Below are positions 49,789 to 58,033 of a stretch of DNA of 64,000 nt, piece after piece. The notes below the pieces were generated by a model. That model made no database searches, was not told the DNA's origin, and was given only the letters and a program-made list of their open reading frames with translations. Positions within the stretch are counted from its first letter, which is position 1. The number at the start of each line of letters is the position of its first letter. This stretch comes from Solibacillus silvestris_B. GTDB taxonomy: Bacteria; Bacillota; Bacilli; Bacillales_A; Planococcaceae. Both the position numbers and the translations under genes were made by a program. The stretch covers positions 1-64,000 of the forward strand of contig NZ_JBQCJW010000015.1 in assembly GCF_051967575.1 (NCBI RefSeq). The letters run 5' to 3'.

Positions 49789-50238
49789 GTGAATAAGGGA
49801 CAACGCCATATTCGTATTCGAGATATTATTACAAATAATGAAATTGAAACACAGGATGATTTAGTAGATCAATTAAAAAACGCAGGATACAATGTCACAC
49901 AGGCAACGGTATCACGTGATATTAAAGAATTGCATTTAGTAAAGGTTCCGTTGCAGGATGGACGCTATAAATATAGTTTACCAGCCGATCAACGCTTTAA
50001 TCCGATTCAAAAGCTGCATCGCTCGTTGGCAGATGCATTCGTGTCGATTGATGGCGCCTCACATTTTTTAGTAATGAAAACATTGCCGGGTAACGCAAAT
50101 GCGATCGGTTCGTTATTGGATCATTTGGACTGGCCGGAAATTTTGGGGACTATTTGCGGGGATGACACGATTTTAATTATGTGCCGTACGGAAGATGATC
50201 GTGAAGAAATAAAAAATCGCTTATTAGATATGCTGTAA
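49789..50238 (+). CDS. argR: Arginine repressor ArgR/AhrC
   Basis: 149 residues. N-terminal winged helix (GQRHIRIRDIITNNEIETQDDLVDQL...QATVSRDIKELHLVKVP) and C-terminal hexamerisation and arginine-binding domain with GDDTILIMCRTEDD. It represses arginine biosynthesis and activates catabolism when arginine is bound. I choose the GTG at 49789 because it gives the conserved N-terminus (MNKGQRH) after GAGGTGAC; an in-frame GTG is nine bases upstream. recN follows after 16 bases, the usual order in Bacillales. Confidence 0.96.
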   Translation: MNKGQRHIRIRDIITNNEIETQDDLVDQLKNAGYNVTQATVSRDIKELHLVKVPLQDGRYKYSLPADQRFNPIQKLHRSLADAFVSIDGASHFLVMKTLPGNANAIGSLLDHLDWPEILGTICGDDTILIMCRTEDDREEIKNRLLDML

Positions 50239-50254
50239 ACCGAGGTGGAATGGT

Positions 50255-51946
50255 TTGTTAAGAGAATTAAGCATTCGAAATTTTGCTATTATTGATGATT
50301 TGACCGTTAGTTTTTTTGGCGGTTTGACTGTATTGACGGGAGAGACGGGTGCCGGAAAATCCATCATTATTGATGCGGTCAATATTTTGGCAGGTGGGCG
50401 CGGCTCGACTGAATTTATTCGTCACGGCGAAAAAAAGGCCGAATTGGGCGGATTATTCCAAGTGAACAATAACTATCATCCGATATTTTCTAAATTAGAA
50501 GAACATGGCATTGAGGCGGAAGAGGGAACGATTATTTTGCGTCGGGATTTAAACGATTCCGGGAAAAGTATTTGCCGGGTAAACGGCAAACTCGTTCCGC
50601 TGTCTGTTTTACGGGAAATAGGCGGCAGTTTGATTGATATTCATGGCCAGCACGAAAACCAGGAGCTCATGGATGAAAAATTCCATATTCACTTATTGGA
50701 TCATTATGCACATATTGCGTTACAGGCTGTTAAAGATGAATATGATGTGGCATATGAAGCATATCGCCAATTAAAAAAAGAAGTGGCCGAGTTAAGCATG
50801 GACGAGCAGCGGATGGCGCAGCGCATTGATTTATATCAATTCCAAATCCAGGAGCTGGAACAAGCTGCGCTGCGGATCGATGAAGAGGAGGCGTTAAATG
50901 AAGAGCGTCTTCGCCTCATGAACTTCCATAAAATTTTTGAGCGGGCGAATATGGCATATGAAGCAATTTCCGGGGATGCGAATGGGCTTGATTTTATCGG
51001 CAATGCGATGAATGCGCTTGAAGATATTGTGATGCTTGATGCTCATTTTAAAGAGCCTTCGGAAGCGGTCACATCAAGCTTTTATGCACTTCAGGATGCA
51101 GCATACCAAATTAAACATGTGCTTGATGACTTGGAATATGATGCCGAGCGTTTAAATGAAGTCGAACAACGTCTAGCATTATATCAAAATATGAAGCGTA
51201 AATACGGCACGACGGTGGAAGAAATTTTGGTATATTACGAAAAAATCGAAGAAGAGCTAAGCCAGCTGATGAACCGTGATGAAACAATGCAAAGAAATGA
51301 GCAATTATTGGCGGAGATGGAATCGAATTTACACCGGATTGCCGATGAATTGACGGAAATCCGAAAAGAAAATGCGTTGAAGCTCAGTGAAGCAATTATG
51401 AATGAATTGCGCATGCTGCATATGGAAAAAGCGCAGTTTATCGTTCGTTTCGAGTCATTAAACCAGCTTGATGCACATGGCAAAGATGGGGTCGCATTTT
51501 ATATTTCGACAAATGTCGGGGAGCCTCCAAAGTCATTGCCGAAAGTTGCTTCAGGCGGAGAACTTTCTAGGATGATGCTTGCTTTAAAGACGATTTTTTC
51601 CACGTCCAATGGCATTACGTCGATTATTTTCGATGAGGTGGACACAGGTGTAAGCGGGCGTGTTGCCCAGGCTATCGCGGAAAAAATAGCGGCGATTTCA
51701 GTTAATTCACAAGTGTTATGCATTTCGCATCTGCCGCAAGTTGCTGCAATGGCAGATCACCATTATTATATTAAAAAGCAAGTGGAGCATGACCGCACCT
51801 TTACGACGATTTCGGAAATGGAAGAGAAAGAGCGCATTGAGGAAATCAGTAGAATGATGAGCGGGGCAGAGATTACAGAACTTACGCTGCAGCACGCATC
51901 AGAGCTTATTCAAATGGCTAATGAGCGCAAAGAAACGATGAGTTGA
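50255..51946 (+). CDS. recN: DNA repair protein RecN
   Basis: 563 residues, SMC-like. N-terminal FAIIDDLTVSFFGGLTVLTGETGAGKSI (Walker A), central coiled coils (about 150-370) and C-terminal VASGGELSRMMLALKTIF (signature) with TSIIFDEVDTGVSG (Walker B). It binds DNA ends early in double-strand break repair. TTG start after GAGGTGG; an ATG five bases upstream is out of frame. Co-transcribed with argR. Confidence 0.97.
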   Translation: MLRELSIRNFAIIDDLTVSFFGGLTVLTGETGAGKSIIIDAVNILAGGRGSTEFIRHGEKKAELGGLFQVNNNYHPIFSKLEEHGIEAEEGTIILRRDLNDSGKSICRVNGKLVPLSVLREIGGSLIDIHGQHENQELMDEKFHIHLLDHYAHIALQAVKDEYDVAYEAYRQLKKEVAELSMDEQRMAQRIDLYQFQIQELEQAALRIDEEEALNEERLRLMNFHKIFERANMAYEAISGDANGLDFIGNAMNALEDIVMLDAHFKEPSEAVTSSFYALQDAAYQIKHVLDDLEYDAERLNEVEQRLALYQNMKRKYGTTVEEILVYYEKIEEELSQLMNRDETMQRNEQLLAEMESNLHRIADELTEIRKENALKLSEAIMNELRMLHMEKAQFIVRFESLNQLDAHGKDGVAFYISTNVGEPPKSLPKVASGGELSRMMLALKTIFSTSNGITSIIFDEVDTGVSGRVAQAIAEKIAAISVNSQVLCISHLPQVAAMADHHYYIKKQVEHDRTFTTISEMEEKERIEEISRMMSGAEITELTLQHASELIQMANERKETMS

Positions 51947-51956
51947 CAAATAAAAG

Positions 51957-51992
51957 CCGTCCAAAAAATTTAAAATTTTGGACGGTATTTTT
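51957..51992 (+). terminator. Terminator after recN
   Basis: CCGTCCAAAA and TTTTGGACGG are perfect arms around a nine-base loop, followed by TATTTTTAT. Confidence 0.93.
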
Positions 51993-52090
51993 ATATTCAT
52001 AAAATGCAAAAATAAGCAGTAACAGTACAGTGATGCGTAAAACTGATTAATACATTCTAATTTTTCCTCATATCAACAAAATTTTTCCGT

Positions 52091-52120
52091 TCATAACTCC
52101 TTAATTTTTTTCACATAGTA
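52091..52120 (+). promoter_or_regulatory. Candidate SigmaG promoter of spoIVB
   Basis: TCATA at 52091-52095 (part of TTCATA, compare TGAATA) and CATAGTA at 52114-52120 (compare CATACTA) lie 18 bases apart, the spacing of SigmaG promoters, about 19 bases before the start codon. SpoIVB is made under SigmaG in the forespore in B. subtilis. Confidence 0.5.
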
Positions 52121-52138
52121 AGCGCATAGAGGAGGTGA

Positions 52139-53068
52139 ATGATCATTAAAAAATGGTGGATACTCGTTGTAATGCTTTTTGTGATGTCACCAATGCAAGT
52201 TTTAGGGAAATCTTTAATTCCGATGGGGCATTCAATTGGGGTGCAATTGCAAATGCCCTATGTCATCGTTGCGCAAGACGTGTTACTGGAAAATAGTGAG
52301 TGGTTGAAAAAAGGAGAACGCATTTCTGAATTGAATGGTGAAAAGATCAGTCAGTTAGACGAGTTGTCCGGTGAGGGCGAAACGTTTATACTGACAGTTG
52401 AAAATGGAAAGCAACAACGAGAAATCGGCGTATCAACACACCAATTGATGCATTTAAAACCATTTTTGAAAAGTGAAACAGATGGAGTAGGCACACTGAC
52501 GTATATCGACCCTGAAACGATGGAATATGGAGCACTCGGTCATCAAATCGTAGACTCAACGATTAAGCAGCCTCCGAATTTCAGCAATGGTGCTATTTAT
52601 GAAGCGTCCATCTCACAAGTGAAAAAAAGTACACCTGGCCAGCCTGGATACAAAATTTCAATTGTAGATAAATCACAATCCCCGCTCGGTACGGTAAACA
52701 GCAATGATGTTTACGGTATTTTTGGAAATTGGGAACAATCTTTACATGACAGTTTGCATCAACCGCTTGAAATTATACATGCCAATCAATTGAAAAAAGG
52801 AAAAGCACAAATATTAACGGCAATCGACGGAGAAGCGGTCAATTTGTTTGATATAAAAATTGACAAACAAACTGATAATACGTTTACGTTTCATGTCACT
52901 GATGAACGGCTTATAAATAAAACGGGCGGCATTATCCAGGGGATGAGCGGCAGCCCAATTATTCAGGACAATCAATTTGTCGGTGCCGTAACCCACATGT
53001 TTATCGAGGAACCAACGAAGGGTGCTGGGATTCTCGTTATCGAAATGCTAAAAAAAAGCCCTAATTAA
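52139..53068 (+). CDS. spoIVB: SpoIVB serine peptidase (short form)
   Basis: 309 residues against about 426 in B. subtilis. N-terminal signal helix, a compact PDZ-like region (about 25-100) and the SpoIVB peptidase domain. The catalytic triad can be assigned: His135 (GALGHQI), Asp255 (HVTDERL) and Ser270 (QGMSGSPI). The protease is secreted from the forespore and cleaves SpoIVFA to trigger SigmaK processing. The shortening lies before the catalytic domain, mostly in the region between signal peptide and PDZ. ATG after GGAGGTG. Upstream of spo0A as in other Bacillales. Confidence 0.95.
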   Translation: MIIKKWWILVVMLFVMSPMQVLGKSLIPMGHSIGVQLQMPYVIVAQDVLLENSEWLKKGERISELNGEKISQLDELSGEGETFILTVENGKQQREIGVSTHQLMHLKPFLKSETDGVGTLTYIDPETMEYGALGHQIVDSTIKQPPNFSNGAIYEASISQVKKSTPGQPGYKISIVDKSQSPLGTVNSNDVYGIFGNWEQSLHDSLHQPLEIIHANQLKKGKAQILTAIDGEAVNLFDIKIDKQTDNTFTFHVTDERLINKTGGIIQGMSGSPIIQDNQFVGAVTHMFIEEPTKGAGILVIEMLKKSPN

Positions 53069-53077
53069 GAACTTTTT

Positions 53078-53118
53078 GACTATACTTTTCACAAAAGTGT
53101 AGTCATCTTTTCCTTTTT
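53078..53118 (+). terminator. Terminator after spoIVB
   Basis: GACTATACTTTT and AAAAGTGTAGTC pair with one wobble around a three-base loop, followed by ATCTTTTCCTTTTTT. Confidence 0.85.
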
Positions 53119-53143
53119 TAATTAAAATGGTACATATAGATAA

Positions 53144-53341
53144 TTCGACAAATGTAGAACCATATATTTCCTTGTCGATTTGGATAGAAAATATAATACC
53201 ACATACTCATTTTTGTGTGTTCGAAAGGATTTTTAACAATCCTGTCGAAACTTCACTAAATGACAATGCAAAAAATAGGGATAGAAAGACAACTGTCGAT
53301 CATTTTTGTTACAATTATATGACAAAGCAATTTTGCGACAA
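53144..53341 (+). promoter_or_regulatory. spo0A control region with a cluster of 0A boxes and a SigmaH-like promoter
   Basis: Five matches or near matches to the 0A box (TTTGTCGAA; core TGTCGAA): TTCGACAAA at 53144-53152 (perfect on the minus strand), TGTCGAT at 53173-53179, TGTCGAA at 53243-53249, TGTCGAT at 53294-53300 and GCGACAA at 53335-53341 (minus strand, 6 of 7). AAAGGATTTT at 53224-53234 fits a SigmaH -35, with GTCGAAACT downstream as an imperfect -10 overlapping the third box. TATAAT at 53192-53197 may belong to a vegetative promoter. This matches the known autoregulated, two-promoter design of spo0A. Confidence 0.7.
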
Positions 53342-53417
53342 TTGTTAGGAAGTTCATAACGATTTGCCATTGCATTTTACAAAGAAGGAGCAGGCCAAAT
53401 TTAAAGGGGGATTTTGT

Positions 53418-54209
53418 TTGACAAAGGTTAAAATTGCGATTGTTGATGATAATCGCGAATTAGTGAAAATGATGGAGATGTATTTTGCAAACCATGCGCA
53501 AATTGAAGTTGTCGCAACTGCATCAAATGGAAAAATGTGTATTAAAATGTTGGACGAGCATAAAATCGACGTGCTGCTTTTAGATATAATTATGCCGCAT
53601 TTAGATGGTTTGGCTGTATTGGAAGAAATGTATAATGATGAGCGACACATGCATACACAAGTTATTATGCTGACTGCTTTTGGACAGGAAGATGTCATGA
53701 AGCAAGCCGTGAATTTTGGCGCTTCTTATTTTATGCTAAAGCCATTTGAATTTGAGCAGCTTGTGCAAAAAATACTTCACTGTGCCGGAAAGAAATTCGA
53801 ACTTGAAAAACGTGTTCCTATTTTGGCGACGAATAGCACGACAAAAATTGATTCCAGACTACTAGATACGACGATTACAGGGATCATTAAAGAAATCGGG
53901 GTCCCTGCACATATTAAAGGATACGCCTATTTACGTGAGGCGATTCAAATGGTGTACAATGATATTGAACTATTAAGCTCCGTAACGAAAATCCTGTACC
54001 CTGAAATCGCAAAAAAATTCGGCACAACGCCTTCTCGTGTGGAACGAGCAATCCGTCATGCCATTGAAGTCGCATGGAACCGCGGCAGCTATGAAAACAT
54101 TTCTGAGCTGTTCGGCTATACCGTGCACCATATGAAGTCAAAACCGACGAACTCGGAATTTATAGCGATGATTGCGGACAAGATCCGTATTGAGATGGTG
54201 GCGAGTTAA
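53418..54209 (+). CDS. spo0A: Sporulation master regulator Spo0A
   Basis: 263 residues. Receiver domain with DD at 10-11, phosphoacceptor Asp56 in LLDIIMPHLDGLAVLE and TAFGQEDV; C-terminal DNA-binding domain with the near-invariant EIGVPAHIKGY, YLREAI, TPSRVERAIRHAIEVAW recognition helix and KPTNSEFIAMIADKIR. The phosphorylated dimer activates and represses early sporulation and biofilm genes. TTG start seven bases after AAAGGGGG; a longer in-frame TTG at 53364 does not match the family N-terminus. The linker (about 125-145) is variable as usual. Confidence 0.98.
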   Translation: MTKVKIAIVDDNRELVKMMEMYFANHAQIEVVATASNGKMCIKMLDEHKIDVLLLDIIMPHLDGLAVLEEMYNDERHMHTQVIMLTAFGQEDVMKQAVNFGASYFMLKPFEFEQLVQKILHCAGKKFELEKRVPILATNSTTKIDSRLLDTTITGIIKEIGVPAHIKGYAYLREAIQMVYNDIELLSSVTKILYPEIAKKFGTTPSRVERAIRHAIEVAWNRGSYENISELFGYTVHHMKSKPTNSEFIAMIADKIRIEMVAS

Positions 54210-54336
54210 TAGATATGTATTGAACTAAGTTTAATTTTATAAGAAGGGGGTAATGACAGCTAAGTAAGGCATTTAAAGTCTTCGTTTTTACCTCCTTTTT
54301 AGAATGATATGCTTGAAGTCCATATTATTCTCTTTC

Positions 54337-54368
54337 GTGCCCAGCATATACTGGGCACTCTTTTTTTT
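54337..54368 (+). terminator. Terminator downstream of spo0A
   Basis: GTGCCCAG and CTGGGCAC are perfect arms around a six-base loop, followed by TCTTTTTTTT. An earlier weaker pairing of AAGGGGGTAA (54244-54253) with TTACCTCCTT (about 54289-54298) may form a first terminator. Confidence 0.9.
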
Positions 54369-54465
54369 GCTCTCTATACTGTCATCTTTTTTTAACGTTA
54401 ATTTTACATTATTAATGTTTCGGGAAAGTAAAATGATAGGAAACGGTGAAAAGGAGAGATGAAAG

Positions 54466-54900
54466 ATGAAACGATGGAAACTAATGCTGCTCATTTTAAG
54501 CTTGCTAATCATCACACTGCTCATAAAATTTCCCCTCAACTTAAATGCATCTTCCTCAAAACCAGCCGATTTTACGGGTGATGTTGTGAAAAACTATACA
54601 GAGGATTTACGCCCGCAACGTGAAGCATGCTACAATGATATATTATTATTGGGTACATTAACTAATCCGCAGCTCCAGGCGAGAAAAATTGAGCTTCAAG
54701 CATATTTAAATGAGTTGAATGATATTAAAAATGTCATAATTTCGAATAATATAAACAATAGGAATTTGTACACTTCTATTGAACTAGATATTATGTTGAT
54801 AAAAAATACTCTACGAGCAATTGAGACTAAAGATGAAAGCTATTTAAGTGATGTATCAGAAATGTATTATAATTTATTACAATATCAACGTTTGCTGTAA
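54466..54900 (+). CDS. Orphan secreted or membrane-anchored protein
   Basis: 144 residues. N-terminal helix (LMLLILSLLIITLLIKF) after positive residues suggests a signal peptide or anchor; the remainder is helical and Asn/Leu-rich (LQARKIELQAYLNELNDIKNVIISNN), with one Cys. No known family is recognised. AAGGAGAG precedes the ATG. Its coding region is more AT-rich than neighbours. It lies in the place of the yqiG-yqiI genes between spo0A and yqiK of B. subtilis, but does not resemble them as I recall. Confidence 0.65.
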   Translation: MKRWKLMLLILSLLIITLLIKFPLNLNASSSKPADFTGDVVKNYTEDLRPQREACYNDILLLGTLTNPQLQARKIELQAYLNELNDIKNVIISNNINNRNLYTSIELDIMLIKNTLRAIETKDESYLSDVSEMYYNLLQYQRLL

Positions 54901-55049
54901 AAGATGGTTATAGGTAATATTACCTTGGTGAATTAATACTTTTGATTTATTTTGATTTCTATGATAAAAAACCTTATTAATAGGCAATATTTAACTAAAC
55001 AAATATCCGAAATTTGTATATACTGTAATGTATGAGGAGGAGGATATGC

Positions 55050-56621
55050 GTGGTTATTTTTGAAAATCGTTTTTTTGAAGTAGAAGAAAATAACGGAAAA
55101 GTATATATAAAAACGATACAGCCAGGCTTTATGTTAAAAGATTTTGATACGATTGTGCGCCTAAATCCTCGCATCAAACTAACCAATTTTGCAGTATTGA
55201 AGAAAGTTCTAAATGAAGTGACAAACAATCCGGTGGAAATCGGCACATGGCTGCCATCCGTTACATTGGAAGTGTCGCGCGATAAAATGTCCGCTTCTCT
55301 TTTCGTATTCGAAACAGTCGATTTTATACGAGAAAACCAACAATCCTTTCAGCAAGATGTAAAAAAGCTATTAGAAGAAAATGATATTAAGCACGGAATT
55401 TTAGATATTAAAATGGAATCGATTGTTAGTGGAAAGGCGATATTGATTGCGCAGGGGACGCCACCCGTTAAAGGGGAAGATGCACAAATAAGATATCTGC
55501 AAATCCCCGAACGAAAACCCGTTATCCGCGAAGATGGGAAAGCGGATTACTATGACATGAATTTTATTTTCGAAATTGAAGAAGGTGCATGGTTGGGCGA
55601 AAAAGTCCATGCACAGTCAGGTATTCCAGGAACGAATGTCCACGGAGAGCCAATTGCTGCTCAAAGGGGACGGGATTTACCGCTGAAATATGACCGCAAA
55701 TCCGCGTATGAAGAGGAAGAGGACGGCAAGACGGTTCTTCGCTCTAAAATAAGCGGTGTATTCGAAGACCATAAAGGTATGGTAAGCGTCAATCACCATT
55801 TGCCGATTAGCGGCGATGTAGGCGTTGAAACAGGGAATATTGATTTTAATGGATCGATTTCGATACGGGGCACGGTTCAGGCCGGTTTTTCGGTTATTGC
55901 CAAAGGCGACATTTCGATTGAAGGTCCTGAAGGTGTATCTGGCGCAAAACTCATTAAGTCCATTGACGGCGATATATTCATTCGCGGAGGCATTTTTGGG
56001 CTCGGTCAAACACGTGTAGAAGCAGGCGGAAATATTTTCGTAAAGCATGTGAACGAAGCCCATTTAGTTGCAGGCCAGGATATTAACATCGGTTTTTACG
56101 CGTTGGGCTCAAACATTTCAGCACATTCAATTTTAGTTGATGAACGAAAAGGGAAAATTATCGGCGGAACAGCAATAGCCAAAAGCACGATTGTTTCCGC
56201 GATTACCGGAAATCGATTAGAGCGGCGTACAGAGCTTATCATCAATAGCGTGAACAAAACGGACGGTCTTGAGCTCATCCAGACAAAAGCAGCATTGTTA
56301 AAGTCGATGCAGGAAGATACTTTGCAGCTGGAGTCGCAAATTAACCGCATATTGCCTGTCGCTCAGAATTTAACAAAACCGCAATTGGCAGCATTCGAGC
56401 AGACAAAACAAAAGCTGGCGTCAAATAAGGAATCCGTTATGAATCTAGATCGGGAAATTAAGCAATTGATGAATGATTTACGCAGTGTCGGCAAGGAAGA
56501 AATCCATGTGACTAAAGAAGCGCATCCAGGTACATATATTCAAATTGGCAAAAAGTCATCTATATTATCGACTATGACGAATGGCCGGTTCTTATTGGAA
56601 TTTGGAGAGTTGAATGTATAA
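55050..56621 (+). CDS. FapA/DUF342 polymer-forming protein
   Basis: 523 residues. The DUF342 (FapA) domain is recognised by GTPPVKGEDAQIRYL, AQSGIPGTNVHGEPI and the repeated beta-helix region (SGDVGVETGNIDFNGSISIRGTVQAGFSVIAKGDISIEG), followed by a coiled-coil segment (about 420-490). Related proteins in Bacillales are cytoplasmic scaffold-like polymers, function unclear. GTG at 55050 is chosen because AGGAGGAGG precedes it by six bases; the ATG at 55032 would overlap that site. Ends one base into the next gene (TAATG). Confidence 0.85.
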   Translation: MVIFENRFFEVEENNGKVYIKTIQPGFMLKDFDTIVRLNPRIKLTNFAVLKKVLNEVTNNPVEIGTWLPSVTLEVSRDKMSASLFVFETVDFIRENQQSFQQDVKKLLEENDIKHGILDIKMESIVSGKAILIAQGTPPVKGEDAQIRYLQIPERKPVIREDGKADYYDMNFIFEIEEGAWLGEKVHAQSGIPGTNVHGEPIAAQRGRDLPLKYDRKSAYEEEEDGKTVLRSKISGVFEDHKGMVSVNHHLPISGDVGVETGNIDFNGSISIRGTVQAGFSVIAKGDISIEGPEGVSGAKLIKSIDGDIFIRGGIFGLGQTRVEAGGNIFVKHVNEAHLVAGQDINIGFYALGSNISAHSILVDERKGKIIGGTAIAKSTIVSAITGNRLERRTELIINSVNKTDGLELIQTKAALLKSMQEDTLQLESQINRILPVAQNLTKPQLAAFEQTKQKLASNKESVMNLDREIKQLMNDLRSVGKEEIHVTKEAHPGTYIQIGKKSSILSTMTNGRFLLEFGELNV

Positions 56622-57337
56622 TGAATGATATTCCGATTTTTGCCCATCGCGGAGCATCAAGCTTTCATTTGGAAAATACGTTTTCCGCATTTAAAAAAGC
56701 AAAAGAAATAGGCGCAGATGGAATCGAACTCGACCTTCAAATTTCGAAGGATGGGGTTTTAGTGGTGTTTCACGATATTGATTTAAAAAGGCTTGCCGGG
56801 GTTAATAAACTAGTCGCTGAGTGCGATTATGAGGAGCTTATTCGCTACAATTTAGGAACCCGCTTTAAACGGATGTTTTCCAGAGAGCGCATCATGTCCT
56901 TTCAAGATGTATTGAACTGGGCAAACTCAGAAAATATAGCACTGAACATTGAATTGAAAGAATCACTTTTAACGAATGTGCATGCCCTTAAGAATTTACT
57001 GAAAAGTATGAAATTACCTCCCGGCAGCCATTTCTCGTCGTTTCACGGAACTTTGTTAGAAACCGTAAAAGAAATACAGCCAAATATTGAAACAGCATTT
57101 ATTATTACAAAGAAATTTGATTGGTCATCACTCGGCATCCATGCGTATTATGATGCGATTCATGCACATAAAAGATACTATAAAAGCCGGTATTTAAAAT
57201 ATTGTGAAACGGCCAATATCGGCATTCGTTTTTACGGGATCCAAGGAAATGAGTCGTTTTTGGAAAATCCGCATTCAGCTGTCATCGGCTGGATTACCGA
57301 TTTTCCGCATAAAGTGCGTAAAGCTCGAAATAGATGA
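56621..57337 (+). CDS. yqiK: Glycerophosphodiester phosphodiesterase (YqiK-like)
   Basis: 238 residues, TIM-barrel GDPD. Motifs: IFAHRGASSFHLENTFSAFKKA (catalytic HRG and ENT), DGIELDLQISKDGVLVVFHD (metal Glu/Asp and catalytic His), and ALNIELKE. Hydrolyses glycerophosphodiesters to glycerol-3-phosphate plus an alcohol. No signal peptide, so cytosolic. Product could feed GlpD. Overlaps the FapA-like gene stop; GGAGAG precedes the ATG. Confidence 0.93.
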   Translation: MNDIPIFAHRGASSFHLENTFSAFKKAKEIGADGIELDLQISKDGVLVVFHDIDLKRLAGVNKLVAECDYEELIRYNLGTRFKRMFSRERIMSFQDVLNWANSENIALNIELKESLLTNVHALKNLLKSMKLPPGSHFSSFHGTLLETVKEIQPNIETAFIITKKFDWSSLGIHAYYDAIHAHKRYYKSRYLKYCETANIGIRFYGIQGNESFLENPHSAVIGWITDFPHKVRKARNR

Positions 57338-57373
57338 AAAGGGTTACTAGAAAATTTTCTAGTAGCCCTTTTT
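57337..57373. terminator. Bidirectional terminator between yqiK and yqzF
   Basis: AAAAGGGTTACTAGAAAA and TTTTCTAGTAGCCCTTTT form an 18-base stem with one wobble. The A and T runs at its ends suit both converging genes. Confidence 0.88.
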
Positions 57374-57385
57374 CATTTACGAAAA

Positions 57386-57619
57386 TCATTTTTGCCAGCG
57401 CTCTGAAACTTTGCCGCGCTTGCGATCCCGATGCAGTAAAAATCCCGCAAAAAATAAAAACGCAAAAGCAAAGAAAAGCGCTCCTACAACGAACTGTAAC
57501 CAAATCCATGGAAACGGCGAAATTAATATGCCAAATAGTGTATCACGCATAAATTTAATCCCAGCTGCCATTAAAAGAGCTGGAATGACAAGAACGATAA
57601 ATGCAGCCATACGCGCCAT
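57386..57619 (-). CDS. yqzF: DUF2627 membrane protein YqzF
   Basis: 77 residues with two helices (MAAFIVLVIPALLMAAGIKFM and WLQFVVGALFFAFAFLFFAGFLLHR), ending with a basic tail. This is the DUF2627 pattern, B. subtilis YqzF, found in the same place between yqiK and the bkd genes. Function unknown. AGGAGGTC lies just before the ATG on the minus strand. Its upstream leader contains a CCCCGTT/AACGGGG hairpin. Confidence 0.88.
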   Translation of the reverse strand: MARMAAFIVLVIPALLMAAGIKFMRDTLFGILISPFPWIWLQFVVGALFFAFAFLFFAGFLLHRDRKRGKVSERWQK

Positions 57620-57623
57620 TTAA

Positions 57624-58033
57624 AGACCTCCTACCGACTCAATACACTCCCCGTTGCAGTAACGGGGGAAATGCCTTCACTGTTTGAAGTTTCACTTAAT
57701 TTTACAATGCTAAAAAAGAATGTCAATAATGTTGAAACAATTTAACAGATGGAAATGAGGAATTTGTCCAATATGAGACGGATTATTATACCTATATAAC
57801 AATTTTATAGATTAAATATTTCGTGTTTCATAATTTTTTTTAGTGCTAAATTATCCGAATTTTCTAATTTAATTAATTTTAGGGATTTCTAGTTGCATCA
57901 TCTTAAATTTATAAGTATTGTAAAAATAACGATAATAAAGTTATACAAATTTAACTATTTATTATCTTTAAAGAACAAAAAATAATAATATACGAGAAAG
58001 TAAGCGCTTTCTTAACTGGAGGAGTAGAGTATT
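57624..58033. other. Noncoding stretch between yqzF and bcd
   Basis: No gene seen. A perfect 7-base-arm hairpin CCCCGTT (57649-57655)/AACGGGG (57661-57667) lies in the divergent leader of yqzF. 57780-57998 is extremely AT-rich and presumably contains the bcd promoter. No bkdR, ptb or SigmaL (TGGCAC-N5-TTGC) promoter was found, unlike B. subtilis, where bkdR and ptb stand here. Confidence 0.6.
57999..58012 (+). promoter_or_regulatory. Candidate cre (CcpA) site upstream of bcd
   Basis: AGTAAGCGCTTTCT fits the catabolite-responsive element consensus TGWAANCGNTNWCA at all core positions, deviating only at the two outer bases. It ends nine bases before the ribosome site GGAGGAG, suggesting repression of branched-chain amino-acid breakdown by preferred carbon sources. 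Confidence 0.6.

Noticed and set aside
53127..53348. 73-codon ORF in the spo0A upstream region
   Set aside because: It overlaps the 0A boxes and the SigmaH-like promoter and has no ribosome site; treated as regulatory DNA.
57850..57880. CodY box upstream of bcd
   Set aside because: GAATTTTCTAATTTAA matches only one half of the AATTTTCWGAAAATT consensus; AT-rich background makes this likely by chance.
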